A stretch of DNA of 64,000 bases from Paracoccus sp. SCSIO 75233 (GCF_027912675.1 NZ_CP115757.1:2853501-2917500), one strand, 5' to 3'. Shown: positions 1 through 10,500, counted from the first letter of the stretch. Program-made: numbers and translations. Notes: generated by a model from the sequence alone, not told the origin.

Positions 1-190
1 GGTCGACAACCGCATAGGCGGGTGCTTTAGCCCTGACCGCGCCCAAGGCGTCGGAAACCGAAAGCGCGACGGTCGGCTCAAACCCGCGGCGCTCCATTGC
101 GCGGGCAAGGCGGTTAACGAAAATTTCGTCGTCATCAACCAAAAGAAGCGAAGGATCGTCACCTACATTGTGCATAACCGTTTCGGACAT
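1..190 (-). CDS. regA: Redox response regulator RegA/PrrA/ActR, N-terminal part (cut by window edge)
   Basis: Only the first 63 codons are present; the gene runs off the left edge. Reading from the ATG at 190, the protein has a receiver-domain start with the hydrophobic strand and acidic pocket (LLLVDDDE) and then a helix of the FVNRLARAMERRGF type that is characteristic of RegA/PrrA/ActR. A strong Shine-Dalgarno (GGAGGTGGGA) lies just upstream of the ATG. In this family the regulator is phosphorylated by RegB/PrrB and controls respiratory, photosynthetic, nitrogen and carbon genes in answer to redox state. The neighbours senC and regB, the classical partners, confirm the call. The phosphoacceptor Asp and the DNA-binding helix lie outside the window. 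Confidence 0.9.
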   Translation of the reverse strand, partial: MSETVMHNVGDDPSLLLVDDDEIFVNRLARAMERRGFEPTVALSVSDALGAVRAKAPAYAVVD

Positions 191-259
191 TCCCACCTCC
201 GCCGATGAAATATCAAGTTTATTACGCTGATAATAAGGCAGACGCAAACGGTTGGGGCA

Positions 260-889
260 TTAAGAAGCGTCGACAAAACAGGCAACGCGTTCAGCAAGTT
301 GCGCTGGTGTCAGGTCGCGGCGGAAAAACTCTACCGTGCCGTAATCGGGCAATACCAGATAGGTATTCGTGCTGTGATCAACCGGATAATCATCGGAACC
401 ATCGTCATGGACGGCGTAATAAGCTTTCCATAGCTTGGCCATTGAGTCGATTTCCTCTGGCGTGCCGGTAATGCCGATCATTTTCTCGTGCATATTGAAG
501 GTATAGTCCGCAAGCACCTCTGGCGTGTCGCGTTTCGGGTCGACGGAAACCATGATCGCCTGGGCGTCGATCCCGTCCTCATCCAATAGGTCGAGTGCCT
601 CGGCATTGCGCGCGTTATCAAGCGGGCAGACATCAGGGCAGTATGTAAAGCCGAAATAAACCAGCGAGGGCTTGGTGAACAAATCCTCATTGGTCACGCG
701 CGCGCCGGTCTCATCGGTCATCTCTATAGGCCCGCCCAATGCCCCGGCTCCGCCCGCGACCACGGCCGTGCGACATGAGGCGAAGCGGTCCCCGCCGTCT
801 CCCGGACCACGATTTAACCACAGCCAGCCGCCGACCAGTACAATCGCCGTCGCCGCAACGCCTGCAATCAGAATTCGCTTATCGTTCAT
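260..889 (-). CDS. senC: SCO1/SenC/PrrC copper-binding membrane protein
   Basis: A 209-residue protein with one N-terminal membrane anchor (about residues 5-25) and a periplasmic thioredoxin-like domain. The SCO1/SenC metal site is complete: Cys84 and Cys88 in the TYCPDVCP motif and His172 in VDHSTNTY. SCO proteins deliver copper to the CuA centre of cytochrome c oxidase, and in Rhodobacter PrrC also takes part in redox signalling to PrrB. I start at the ATG at 889, preceded by a GGGGGC ribosome site, rather than at an upstream in-frame start at 952 that would add 21 residues without a signal-like character. It lies between regA (69 bp away, same strand) and divergent regB, the usual order of this locus. 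Confidence 0.92.
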   Translation of the reverse strand: MNDKRILIAGVAATAIVLVGGWLWLNRGPGDGGDRFASCRTAVVAGGAGALGGPIEMTDETGARVTNEDLFTKPSLVYFGFTYCPDVCPLDNARNAEALDLLDEDGIDAQAIMVSVDPKRDTPEVLADYTFNMHEKMIGITGTPEEIDSMAKLWKAYYAVHDDGSDDYPVDHSTNTYLVLPDYGTVEFFRRDLTPAQLAERVACFVDAS

Positions 890-975
890 AATTGCCCCCA
901 AAAACACTGTGACGGATTGATTGCGCAATTCATGCCGAATATCAACGATCACTGACCTTACGCAGCAGATTTAAA

Positions 976-2310
976 ATGTCGCATTCCGAAGAATTTACCT
1001 TGGCATTCAATACCAATCAGGGAAGACCGGCCGAACCCATCCGCCGGAGAACCCTGATATTGCTACGCTGGGTGGCGCTTGGCGGACAGCTTGCCGCGAT
1101 CATCGTCGCCTCTCTGGCGGGGATAGAGTTCGCCCGGGGGCCTGCCCTTCTGGTTGTCGGCATGGGCGCGGCAGTCAATTTATGGATGATCATGTCGCCC
1201 TTGCGCGTGACCCAAAGCGGCGCGACATGGCAGCTTGTCTTCGATCTCGCCCAGATCTCGCTGCTGATCGGCCTCACCGGCGGGCTGTCCAATCCGTTCG
1301 CCCTGCTGGTGCTTGCGCCTGTCACCATCGCGGCCACGGCATTGCGCCGCCGGCAAACCATCCTGGTCGGTATTGCCACCGTCGTGATGATCTCCATCGC
1401 TGCGTGGCTGGCGCTGCCGCTGAAGCATGAGACGCTGGATCTGTCGATGCCGCCCATTCTGCAATTCGGCCATTTTATCGCCATTCTGATCGGCGTGGTG
1501 TTTTTCGCGTTCTATGCCCGGCGTGTTTCCGAAGAATTCGCGATGACCGCAAATGCGCTGTTCGCCACCCGAACGGCGCTGGCGCGTGAGCAGAAGCTTC
1601 AGCATCTCGGCGGCATCGTCGCTGCAACCGCGCATGAGATGGGCACGCCGCTGGCAACGATCAAGCTGATCGCATCCGAGCTCAAGGACGAGCTGGAGGA
1701 GGCCCTGCCCGATCGCATCGACCTGACCGAAGACGCGGCAACGCTGGCCCTTTCCGTCGACCGCTGTCGCGAGATCATGCGCTCGATGGGTCAGGCCGGA
1801 AAGGATGATCTGACGCTACACGCAGCGCCATTGCGTACGGTGCTAGAGGAGGCTGCTGCACCGCATGCCGAACGCGGCACCAGGATCACCATCACGCTGT
1901 CAGATGAAAGCGGTGCACCGACGATCCATCGCGATCCGGGGGTGGTTCACGGCTTGCGCAACATAATCCAGAATGCCGTGGATTTTGCCGAGTCAAAGGT
2001 CATTATTACCGCGGAATGGAGTGAACGACAGATTGATCTGACCATCAGCGATGACGGGCCGGGGTTTCCGACATATATGCTGGGCCGGCTCGGCGATCCG
2101 TTTCCGGTTGGTCGGCGGAATGACGGGCGGGCAGGGTATGAAGGCATGGGCCTCGGCCTGTTCATCGCGCGAACGCTTTTGGAAAGCAGCGGCGCACAGG
2201 TGACCTACGCGAATGGCCCGGTTGGCGCGCGCGTCTCCATTTCGTGGCCGATCAGCCGCATTAACGCCAGCGACAGGATCGCACTTTCCGAAAATCCGCA
2301 GATAAACTAG
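976..2310 (+). CDS. regB: Redox sensor histidine kinase RegB/PrrB
   Basis: A 444-residue membrane sensor kinase. The N-terminal half has about six hydrophobic segments (residues 25-182). It carries the RegB signature GGLSNPF at 102-108, which in Rhodobacter is the ubiquinone-binding redox box. The cytoplasmic half has the H-box with His220 (AHEMGTP), the conserved redox-active Cys264 in DRCREIM, the N-box (NIIQNAVDF), and G-boxes DDGPGF and GLGLFIA. Known family role: autophosphorylation under reducing conditions and transfer to RegA. It is divergent from senC with an 86 bp gap. All key residues are present, so it should be functional. The exact signal is inferred from the family. Confidence 0.95.
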   Translation: MSHSEEFTLAFNTNQGRPAEPIRRRTLILLRWVALGGQLAAIIVASLAGIEFARGPALLVVGMGAAVNLWMIMSPLRVTQSGATWQLVFDLAQISLLIGLTGGLSNPFALLVLAPVTIAATALRRRQTILVGIATVVMISIAAWLALPLKHETLDLSMPPILQFGHFIAILIGVVFFAFYARRVSEEFAMTANALFATRTALAREQKLQHLGGIVAATAHEMGTPLATIKLIASELKDELEEALPDRIDLTEDAATLALSVDRCREIMRSMGQAGKDDLTLHAAPLRTVLEEAAAPHAERGTRITITLSDESGAPTIHRDPGVVHGLRNIIQNAVDFAESKVIITAEWSERQIDLTISDDGPGFPTYMLGRLGDPFPVGRRNDGRAGYEGMGLGLFIARTLLESSGAQVTYANGPVGARVSISWPISRINASDRIALSENPQIN

Positions 2311-2372
2311 CGACTTAACCAACAATTAACCCAATTGCCCTAAATCCGACCATAAGGCTGCAAGAATGGCGG

Positions 2373-3935
2373 ATGATGACTGGGTCTATTGCCTTTATCG
2401 CATTGTTTTCGGGTGGCGCGACGGCTGCATTTTTTTGGCTTTTTAGCGACCGGTGGATTTTGCAGCGAGGGCGTTTTCGGCCCTGGAAACCCGCGCGGCT
2501 GGTGCCTTGCGTGTTTCTGTTCCAAAACGAAAAGCTGGTCGATGCGACCGCGCCCGCCAAGGCCATTCTCGAACATTGCGGCGGCAGCGACCTTGTTTCG
2601 CTTGAGGGCTGGCTGGCGCAGCACTTCGATGGCATAGAAAACCTGCGCCGCCAATTGGCTGACAACGTCGCGGGATATCTGACATCCAGAAAGGCCGGGG
2701 GCTTCGCCGGGTTCCGGGTGCTGGCAGAGAAAATGCCGGGCGACCTGATCCGTGTAACCTTGATCCGACCCGAAGGCGAAACCGCCGGTCCTGCCGTCGA
2801 TCCGGTTCTGCAAAGCCTCCTTCAGGCGGAGCTTGCGATGCTGAGGCAGGTTTTGGACGCGGCACCAATCATGATCGCGCGCCGGGACCCTGCCAAACAT
2901 CTGCTTTGGGCCAACACGCTTTTTGCTCACGCTGCAGAGGCGACGGGGCCAAGCGATGACGGCTTGCCGCTTCATGAATATCTCGCCCCGGATATGCCCG
3001 CCGAAGACCACGCCCCGACGAGATCGGAAGTCAGTCTCGGCGGAAATAGCTGCTGGGTGGAGACCTTCCCGGTCACGAATCCCGGCGGCACGACAATCTA
3101 TGCACTGCCCGCAGATAACGAGGTCCGGGTCGAACGGCATCTTCGGGAGTTTGTACAGACCCTGACCAAGGCTTTCGCGGAACTTCAGATCGGATTGGCG
3201 ATCTTCGACAGCGAAGGCCGGCTTCAGCTTTTCAATCCGGCGCTGGTGAATCTGACCGGGCTTTCGGCATCGTTTCTTGCCGCAAAGCCGTCGCTCGACA
3301 GTCTTCTGGATCAGCTTCGGGAGCTGAGGATGATCCCGGAACCACGGGATTACCGGGGCTGGCGCCGGAAAATCGCGACGCTGGTGGCGACGGCCACGAA
3401 AGAACATCATGTGGAGACATGGCAGCTTCCGGCAGGAATGACATATCGCATTACGGGCCGCCCCCTGACCGCCGGGCAGGTGGTGCTGCAAATCGAGGAT
3501 ATAACGGCGGAAACCTCACTGGCGAGGGGTTTCCGCGCGGAACTCAATATGAATATGCAGGTTCTCGACAGCATCCAAACTGGCATCATCGTGTTCGACA
3601 CCGACGGCAACGTCGTCATATGTAACCAGCCCTATGCCGGGCTATGGGGTGCCAGGCATCAGCAAATCTCAGGCGCGCTTGTCGCGTGGCGCGGAGAATG
3701 GGCTGACGCACCGGGGCTGGCCGATCTGGAAGCAGCACTCGGCACAGGCGGCCACGCGGATCGCCACGGCATTCTCCTGGACCCGAGCCACGAGGGCGTT
3801 TTGAACTGGACCGTGTCCGCCTTAACGGGCGGCAACCGGATGGTCCGGTTTCACAGAAACCACAGCGAGCCAGCTCAAGCGGAGGAAGCGACAAGCTATC
3901 CGCAGACCACATCCGCCGATCAAAGGGCTGTGTGA
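2373..3935 (+). CDS. Membrane-anchored PAS-domain protein without recognisable output domain
   Basis: A 520-residue protein with an N-terminal hydrophobic segment (about residues 5-25) followed by a cytoplasmic-looking region. I see PAS-like blocks near 155-240, a PAS_7-type block near 258-370 (NTQIGLAIFD-like motif, FNPALVNLTGL) and another near 386-480 (TGIIVFDTDGNVVICN). No H-box kinase, GGDEF, EAL or phosphatase motif follows; the protein ends shortly after the last PAS with a low-complexity tail. It starts 62 bp after regB on the same strand and could be cotranscribed with it, but no function can be assigned. The start ATG ATG at 2373 has only a weak ribosome site. Confidence 0.75.
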   Translation: MMTGSIAFIALFSGGATAAFFWLFSDRWILQRGRFRPWKPARLVPCVFLFQNEKLVDATAPAKAILEHCGGSDLVSLEGWLAQHFDGIENLRRQLADNVAGYLTSRKAGGFAGFRVLAEKMPGDLIRVTLIRPEGETAGPAVDPVLQSLLQAELAMLRQVLDAAPIMIARRDPAKHLLWANTLFAHAAEATGPSDDGLPLHEYLAPDMPAEDHAPTRSEVSLGGNSCWVETFPVTNPGGTTIYALPADNEVRVERHLREFVQTLTKAFAELQIGLAIFDSEGRLQLFNPALVNLTGLSASFLAAKPSLDSLLDQLRELRMIPEPRDYRGWRRKIATLVATATKEHHVETWQLPAGMTYRITGRPLTAGQVVLQIEDITAETSLARGFRAELNMNMQVLDSIQTGIIVFDTDGNVVICNQPYAGLWGARHQQISGALVAWRGEWADAPGLADLEAALGTGGHADRHGILLDPSHEGVLNWTVSALTGGNRMVRFHRNHSEPAQAEEATSYPQTTSADQRAV

Positions 3936-3974
3936 GCCGATGGGCTGACGATGGAGGGCGGGCAGGGCAGGTGG

Positions 3975-4175
3975 CTAGCCCAAATTCGATTTCGGCCCGG
4001 CAAGATACCACGCAATCAGCCCGATGACCGGCAATATGGCAACCACCAGAACCCAGATGATCTTCATATTACGGTCTGCACCGGAATTAATGATCTGAGC
4101 AATCGCCCAAACATCGAGGGCGAAGATGATCAGGCCGATAATTCCAGAGAACATATTGAATTCCATAAGCTGCAC
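3975..4175 (-). CDS. Small PLDc_N-type membrane protein
   Basis: A 66-residue protein with two hydrophobic segments (about residues 8-28 and 38-58). The layout, with DVWAIAQII in the first helix, a short charged loop, IIWVLVVAILPVIGLIAWY and a closing GP, matches the phospholipase-D nuclease N-terminal family (PLDc_N). That domain anchors cardiolipin synthases but also occurs as free small proteins of unknown function. It stands alone on the minus strand between a plus-strand PAS gene and hslU. Confidence 0.75.
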   Translation of the reverse strand: MQLMEFNMFSGIIGLIIFALDVWAIAQIINSGADRNMKIIWVLVVAILPVIGLIAWYLAGPKSNLG

Positions 4176-4302
4176 CGCTCTTCAAATTTTGCTGTCACGG
4201 GCAAAACGGCATCGGCCGCGCGAAGTTCCACCTTGCAGGTTCAACAATTCGACATTTGCGCAAACCGCTGCGCCCACGCTCAACGGGCCAACGGGCAAGG
4301 CG

Positions 4303-5601
4303 CTAAAGCACATAGCGCGACAGATCGGTCGAGCGGGAAAGATCGCCCAGATGTTTCTCCACAAAGGCGGCATCGACAGTTACGGTTTCGCCGTCGCGAT
4401 CAGGGGCAGAGAAGGACAGCTCCTCGAAAACCCGCTCGATCACCGTATAAAGACGCCGCGCCCCGATATTCTCGACGCTGCCATTCACCTCGGCGGCGAT
4501 GCGCGCAAGTGCGGAAATGCCATCCTCGCTGAAATTCACCGTCACGCCTTCGGTGCTCATCAGGGCGGTATATTGCCGTGTCAGTGCATTGTCGGTCTCG
4601 GTCAGGATGCGGACGAAATCCTCCTCCGTCAGCGCCCGTAATTCGACCCGGATCGGCAGACGGCCCTGCAATTCGGGCAGCATGTCCGACGGTTTCGAGA
4701 CATGGAACGCACCGGACGCAATGAACAGGATATGATCCGTCTTCACCGGCCCGTATTTTGTCGAAACGGTTGTCCCCTCGATCAGCGGCAGCAGGTCCCG
4801 TTGAACCCCCTCGCGGCTGACATCGGCGCTGCGCCCCTCGGTCCGGGCCGCGACCTTATCGATCTCGTCGATGAACACGATGCCGTTTTCCTGCACCGCT
4901 TCCAGGGCTGCGGCCTTCACGACCTCATCATCCAGCAGCTTATCGGCCTCCTCCGCGATCAGCAGGTCGTAGCTTTCGGCGACGGTAACCTTGCGCATCA
5001 CCCGACGCCCGCCAAACGCCTTCATCAGCCCCGACAGATCCATCATCCCCATGCCGCCCTGACCGGGGATTTCCATCCCGCCGAGCGGGTTTGAGTTGTC
5101 CTGAACCTCGACCTCGATAATCGTGTCGTCCAGCTCGCCACGCTTCAGCTTGTCACGGAACATATTGCGCGTCTGCTCACGCGCACCTTCCCCGGCGAGC
5201 ACAGCAATCACCCGGTCCTCAGCAGCGGCATGGGCACGGGTCTTGACGTCCTCGCGCATCCGCTCCCGCGTGTCGATCATCGCGGTATCGGTCAGGTCGC
5301 GGATGATCTGCTCCACGTCGCGACCGACATAGCCGACCTCGGTGAATTTCGTCGCCTCGACCTTGATGAACGGTGCCTGCGCCAGCTTCGCCAGACGGCG
5401 GCTGATCTCCGTCTTGCCGACGCCGGTCGGGCCGATCATCAGGATATTCTTGGGATAGACCTCATCGCGAAGATCATCCGAAAGCTGCTTGCGCCGCCAG
5501 CGATTGCGCAGCGCCACGGCGACAGCGCGCTTGGCATCCTTCTGCCCGATGATGAAACGGTCCAGTTCCGATACGATTTCGCGGGGGGTGAGGTCGGTCA
5601 T
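4303..5601 (-). CDS. hslU: HslU, ATPase subunit of the HslUV (ClpYQ) protease
   Basis: A 432-residue AAA+ unfoldase, close to the E. coli length of 443. Walker A GPTGVGKT lies at 57-64, the pore loop GYVG at 90-93, Walker B (IVFIDEIDK) near 250, and the sensor region with [12 protein letters not shown] follows. The C-terminus ends DLSRYVL; the family's extreme C-terminal tail inserts into HslV to activate it. The hexamer unfolds substrates and feeds them to HslV. It follows hslV by 56 bp in the same direction, so the two form one operon. Confidence 0.97.
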   Translation of the reverse strand: MTDLTPREIVSELDRFIIGQKDAKRAVAVALRNRWRRKQLSDDLRDEVYPKNILMIGPTGVGKTEISRRLAKLAQAPFIKVEATKFTEVGYVGRDVEQIIRDLTDTAMIDTRERMREDVKTRAHAAAEDRVIAVLAGEGAREQTRNMFRDKLKRGELDDTIIEVEVQDNSNPLGGMEIPGQGGMGMMDLSGLMKAFGGRRVMRKVTVAESYDLLIAEEADKLLDDEVVKAAALEAVQENGIVFIDEIDKVAARTEGRSADVSREGVQRDLLPLIEGTTVSTKYGPVKTDHILFIASGAFHVSKPSDMLPELQGRLPIRVELRALTEEDFVRILTETDNALTRQYTALMSTEGVTVNFSEDGISALARIAAEVNGSVENIGARRLYTVIERVFEELSFSAPDRDGETVTVDAAFVEKHLGDLSRSTDLSRYVL

Positions 5602-5657
5602 GATGTCTCTTTCATCCTGGCGGAAATATCCCGGGGGTCAGGGGGCAGCGCCCCCTG

Positions 5658-6215
5658 TCACGCGCCGATTTCCTCGATTGTCAGGTTTCCATTCGTGTAA
5701 ACGCAGATATCCGCGGCAATCGCCATCGCCTTGCGCGCCACGGCCTCCGCGTCGAGATCGGTTTCCAGAAGGCCACGCGCCGCGGCGAGGGCAAAATTCC
5801 CGCCCGAGCCGATCGCCGCAATGTCATGCTCCGGCTCCAGCACGTCGCCCGCGCCGGTCACGACATAAAGCTGGTCGCCATCGGTCACGATCAGCATCGC
5901 CTCCAGATTGCGCAGATATTTGTCGGTGCGCCAGTCCTTCGCCAGCTCGACACAGGCGCGCTGAAGCTGGCCCGGTGCGGCTTCCAGCTTCTTCTCCAAC
6001 CGTTCGAGCAGCGTGAAGGCATCCGCCGTCGATCCGGCAAATCCGACCACGACGTCGCGTCCGCCCGGCGACAGCCTGCGGACCTTGCGTGCGGTTCCCT
6101 TCATCACGGTCTGACCGACACTGACCTGACCGTCGCCTGCCACCACGACCTTACCGCCGCGCTTGACCGCAAGGATGGTGGTGCCATGCCAGCCGGGGAA
6201 TTTCTCGTCCGCCAT
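5658..6215 (-). CDS. hslV: HslV, peptidase subunit of the HslUV protease
   Basis: A 185-residue proteasome-beta-like threonine peptidase. The catalytic residue after processing is Thr12 in HGTTILAV; the 11-residue propeptide ([11 protein letters not shown]) is typical of alphaproteobacterial HslV. The conserved VVAGDGQVS and [12 protein letters not shown] blocks are present. It forms the proteolytic core capped by HslU. A good AAGGAG ribosome site precedes the ATG. An RpoH-like promoter lies just upstream, in line with heat-shock control. Confidence 0.97.
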   Translation of the reverse strand: MADEKFPGWHGTTILAVKRGGKVVVAGDGQVSVGQTVMKGTARKVRRLSPGGRDVVVGFAGSTADAFTLLERLEKKLEAAPGQLQRACVELAKDWRTDKYLRNLEAMLIVTDGDQLYVVTGAGDVLEPEHDIAAIGSGGNFALAAARGLLETDLDAEAVARKAMAIAADICVYTNGNLTIEEIGA

Positions 6216-6240
6216 CTAAAACTCCTTGTTCTGCCGTCCA

Positions 6241-6268
6241 GATAGGGGCCGCGCCGCGCGCCTGCAAG
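6241..6268 (-). promoter_or_regulatory. Candidate heat-shock (RpoH) promoter of hslVU
   Basis: Read on the minus strand: CTTGCA at 6268-6263, a 16 bp spacer, and CCTATC at 6246-6241, followed by GG. This resembles the alphaproteobacterial RpoH pattern (CTTG, about 17 bp, CYTATNT). A transcript would start near 6233, giving a leader of about 18 bases. Matching was by eye. Confidence 0.4.
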
Positions 6269-6305
6269 GCATTGCACGGGTCGGCGGCGCGCCCTAGCCT
6301 GCGGC

Positions 6306-7190
6306 ATGGTTACCAAGCTGCTGCGAATCCATCTTGAGCCGGATATGCTGGCGCGGACCGTTGCCGGTCAGTTCAACTTCATGAACCGGGTCCGCAGCGC
6401 GGTCGAGGCAGGCGGCTGGCGCTGCGAGTTCGCGGAAGAAACCGACGCGCCGCCGGTCACGGGCTATGCGCTCCACCATATGAGCGGTCCGTCCCATCCC
6501 CGCACGATGTTCTTTCGCAAGGCCTATTACTATCCATACTGGCACATAGAACCGGATCAGCGGCGTTGGCGCTGGCCCGTGGCCACGGCCGAATTCGAAC
6601 CCGGCAAGATCCCGGCGGCTCCGGCGCGGCATTTCTTGCGGAAACTGCGCCAGCGCGTCCTGCCCGGATTGCGGCCCGGCAAAGCTCGTCATGTGTTGAT
6701 CCCGCTTCAGGAGCAACTTCTGGAAACCCGCTCTTTCCAGTCAATGAGCCCGGTCGAGATGGTCGAACAAGTCGCTTCGACCGGAAAGCACTGCATCGCG
6801 ACGCTGCATCCGAAAGGAAACTACACACAGGACGAAATGGACAGGCTCGCCCGGATCGGCGACCGTTACCCGAATTTCACTGTCGGCGAAAACAGCCGTC
6901 ACCTGATCGCTGAGGCTGAATATATCGCAACGCAGAACAGCGCCGTTGCCTTTGAGGCTTATCTGCTGGCGCGGCCCGTGGTGCTGTTTGCACAGGTGGA
7001 TTTTCACCATATCGCCCTGAACGTGCCGAAAATCGGCGTTGAGCGCGCCTTGCGGCATGCACCGAAACACAAGGCCAACTACGCAAAATATCTCTACTGG
7101 TTCCTGCGACGGCAATCCATCGTTGCAACCGCAAAGAACGCCGAGGCACAGATCGTCGCCGCCATGAGAAAGGGCGGCTGGCCGATCTGA
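6306..7190 (+). CDS. Capsule-polysaccharide-synthesis-like protein, function unknown
   Basis: A 294-residue protein with no signal peptide or clear membrane segment. The C-terminal part (about residues 195-245), with a run like IATQNSAVAFEAYLLARPVVLF, resembles the nucleotide-sugar/Kdo-binding end of capsule synthesis proteins (Caps_synth, KpsC/KpsS type), where an invariant Asn-Ser pair is followed by a helix and a PVV strand. The N-terminal half is rich in aromatic residues (RKAYYYPYWHIEP) and I do not recognise it. It stands alone on the plus strand between hslV and trxA, with no visible polysaccharide neighbours and a weak ribosome site. A role in surface sugar assembly is inference from weak similarity. 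Confidence 0.6.
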   Translation: MVTKLLRIHLEPDMLARTVAGQFNFMNRVRSAVEAGGWRCEFAEETDAPPVTGYALHHMSGPSHPRTMFFRKAYYYPYWHIEPDQRRWRWPVATAEFEPGKIPAAPARHFLRKLRQRVLPGLRPGKARHVLIPLQEQLLETRSFQSMSPVEMVEQVASTGKHCIATLHPKGNYTQDEMDRLARIGDRYPNFTVGENSRHLIAEAEYIATQNSAVAFEAYLLARPVVLFAQVDFHHIALNVPKIGVERALRHAPKHKANYAKYLYWFLRRQSIVATAKNAEAQIVAAMRKGGWPI

Positions 7191-7220
7191 CCGCCGCCCC
7201 GAAACTCGCTGGCGCCGAGA

Positions 7221-7541
7221 TCAGACGTTCTCGTCGATCCAGGCTTTCAGCGCCGCTTTCGGTGCCGCGCCGATCTTGCTGGACACCTGCTTGCCATCCT
7301 TGAACAGGAACAGCGCCGGAATACCGCGAACGCCCATAGAGGCAGGGCTTTCCGGGTTCTCGTCCACGTTCACCTTCACGATTTTGACCTTGCCGTCATA
7401 CTCGTCGGACAGCTCTTCTAGGGCCGGGCCGATCTGTTTGCATGGGCCGCACCATTCGGCCCAGAAATCGACCACGACAGGGGTATCGGAATTGACGACT
7501 TCGGCCTCGAACTGGGCGTCGGTGACGGGTTGAGTAGCCAT
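7221..7541 (-). CDS. trxA: Thioredoxin 1
   Basis: A 106-residue single-domain thioredoxin with the active site WCGPC at 30-34, the buried Asp in VVDFWAEW and the cis-Pro loop ([11 protein letters not shown]). It is a cytoplasmic general disulfide reductant, reduced by thioredoxin reductase. It follows addA by 53 bp on the same strand, an arrangement seen in related Rhodobacterales. A ribosome site (AAGGAG) precedes the ATG. Confidence 0.97.
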   Translation of the reverse strand: MATQPVTDAQFEAEVVNSDTPVVVDFWAEWCGPCKQIGPALEELSDEYDGKVKIVKVNVDENPESPASMGVRGIPALFLFKDGKQVSSKIGAAPKAALKAWIDENV

Positions 7542-7594
7542 TTACGCTCTCCTTGTAACAAACGGGGTGCTGGTATTGCGGGCTTTGGTAACAG

Positions 7595-10500
7595 CTAGGA
7601 ACCAGCGGCGGCAGGGTCAAGGGCGGCCATCGCCCGATCCAGCAGCTTATCGGGCAGCCACATGAGTTGCCGGCTGGATGTCCACAGCACAGCCGTCTCG
7701 ACCAGCCGACCCGGATAGATCCCCGTGACCGCATCCCGGTAAGCGGCCATCTGCCGCAGAATGCCCTCCGGCGTCTGGTCCGGTTCACCCGGTACGGTGG
7801 CATTGGATTTGTAGTCGATCACGATGATACTGTCTGCGGAAACAACCAGCCGATCCACCACGCCACGGACGGAGCCGATACCGGGCAGGGCAGTGGCAAG
7901 CTCCACCTCGGTCAGGACGGTCGCATCCCCGGGCATGGCGAAAACCTCGGACAATTGCGGCGCGTCCAGGACCCCGGTCGCCTCCTCCAGCAGAAGCTGA
8001 ACGTCATCCTCGCCCGGCAATCCGCCCTCTGCGCCGGACAGCAAATCACGGGTGCGGGCGGGCCATTCGGCGCGGGAGATTTTCGGCAGATGCTCCAGCA
8101 GCAGATGCAGCCGTGTTCCGTGCAGCATCGCGGCGTCCGGGTCGTCGTTATCGGGACCGGGCAGGGCCTTCGCACCACCAAGCGCCGATGCCGCAACCGG
8201 CTGGGGCGGGTGCGCAACCTCGGGCGGGGATTCCCAGATCCACGGCGCGTCCTCCTGCGTTACGGTCGTCGCCGCCGCAGCGGCCGGGGCTTCGGGCCAG
8301 TCGCCAAAGCTGTAACGTGTGATATCGCCCAGACCGCCGGTCAGTATCTCGGGCATCAGCTCACTGCGGGCCAGCCCGTCCGCGATCATGGCATACCAGC
8401 TTTCCTCGCCCTCGCCGGTCTTGCCCTCCGCCGTGACGATCAGCCAGCTTTCCGCCCGCGTCATCGCCACATAGAGCAGCCGCTTGCGCTCCTCATCATT
8501 CAGCCGCGCGGCTTCCTCGACCAGCTCATGCGCGAAATCGGGGCGATTATCCTTGTTGCCGGTCAGTATCGGCGGGCCGTCCTTGCCGTTCAGCACCTGA
8601 GGCGGCGTGTAGGCGCGGCGCTTTTTCGTATCGGGCAGGATCACGATCGGGCTTTCCAGACCCTTGGAGCCATGCACCGTCATCACCCGGATCAGCCCCG
8701 CACCTGAACCGGGCTGGCGGCGTACCTCCACATCATCTGCCGACAGCCAGACGAGGAAGCCGGTCAGCGATGGGATTTCCGTTCGCTCATAGGCAAGTGC
8801 CTGTGTCAGCAGCTCATCAATGCCATCCTCCGCCTCCGGCCCAAGCCGCGCGATCAGCCGCTCGCGCCCGCCATGCCGGTTCAGCAGCCGCGACATCAGG
8901 TCAAAGGGCCTGAGCGCAGAGGCCGTCATCATATCGCTGAGCAATGACCGCGCCCCGTCATGGTCCGACGCCAGCAAGCGCGACCAGAGCGAGCTTTTTC
9001 CGCGACCATGTGCAAGACGATAAAGCGCGTCTTCGTCCAGCCCGATCAGCGGGCTGCGGAGCAGGGCCGCAAGCGACAGATCATCCTCCGGCGTGGCGAG
9101 GAAATTCAGCATCGCGCGAATATCCTTGACCGCCAGTTCAGCGGCAAGCTTCAGCCGGTCCGCACCGGCCACGGGAAGATCGGCGACCTTCAGCGCCCGG
9201 ATAATCTCACCGAACAATGCCGATTGCCGACCCTGTACCAGAATGAGGATATCGCCAGCCTCGACCCGTCGCGGCTCCTTTCGGGTCATGATCGACGCGC
9301 CGCTGACCGGGTCCAGCATCGCGCTGATCTGGCGGGCGATTTCCTCCGCCAGACGGGTCGGGGCGGAATCCGGGGCAAGCTGATCGACGGGTTCTTCCCA
9401 CGGCGTTTCCTCGGGCGATTCAGGCGCTTCCACGGCGGGCCATATGTCGACACGCCCCGGACGATCCGACAGAAACGCCCGATGCAGGCTGGCCTGTCCC
9501 AGCCCCTGACCGGCCTCGCCAGCAAATGTCGCATCGACGGCAGAGAGGATCGCGGGCGAGGACCGGAAGGAGTATTCCAGATCAAGCTGCTGCATCGGGC
9601 GGTCAACTGCGTGGAATGCCTTCGCAAATTGGTTTTCCATTGCGTCGAACACGGCGATATTCGCACCCTGGAAGGAGTAGATCGACTGTTTCGGATCACC
9701 GACCACGAACAGCGTGCGCAATCGGTCAGTGTCGCCTGCGGTGAATTCATCCGTCAGCCGCTCGATCACCTGCCATTGCTCGGGCGAGGTATCCTGCGCC
9801 TCGTCCACCAGAATATGATCCATGCCGCCATCCAGCCGGAACAGCACCCATTGCGCCATCGTCGCATCCGACAGCAGCGTGGCGGTCCGCGTGATCAGGT
9901 CATCGAAATCGAGCCAGCCCGCAGCGGTCTTGCGCGCGTTATACCGGCGCGAGAACTCCCGCCCGAACCGCAGCAGCGCCTCGCTCCGCTTCGTGAAGCT
10001 GAGTGCGATGCGTTGCGGACGTGTTTCCGCCACACGCTCCATCAGATCGTTGAGCTGGTCGATATAGGGGGCACAGACGCCTTCACGCAGCTTCTTGGTG
10101 GGCAGATTGTCGATCTTGGGGGCGAAGGGTGTTTTCGCACCAGCCCCGGTGAGCAGCGCGCTTTCCAGCAACGGAAGCGCCTCCATCCCCGGTTCCCGCC
10201 AGTTGATGCGCCGCAGCTTGTCCGCCAGTTTCTGATCGTTCGGACCGCCCGTCGCGATCAACGGGATCAGTTCGTCCATCCAGGCGGCCTCTCCGCCAGA
10301 GAAAACCTGCGACAGCAGATCGGCTTCGGTCAGACCCTCGGGCAGGCCCGCCAGCCGCCAGAGATCGCTCTCGCCACCCTCGGCGTCGAACCCTCGGGAT
10401 AGCTTCTCCAGAAGCGTATCGACCCGGTCGCCGGTGTCGATCGCCGTGATATCCGCCATAACCGGCGCATTCTCGGCGGCAAGCTCCTCCAGCACCTCGT

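Noticed and set aside
3847..3861. GGTTTCACAGAAACC as a further parS site
   Set aside because: It is palindromic but lacks the central CACGTG of parS and is 15 bp, inside a coding region far from parAB.
8960..10402. A 480-codon plus-strand frame antisense to addA (and similar frames at 12270-13628, 16022-17407 and 39267-40682)
   Set aside because: Each lies opposite a well-supported conserved gene and encodes Arg/Gln/His-rich sequence typical of antisense reading of GC-rich genes.
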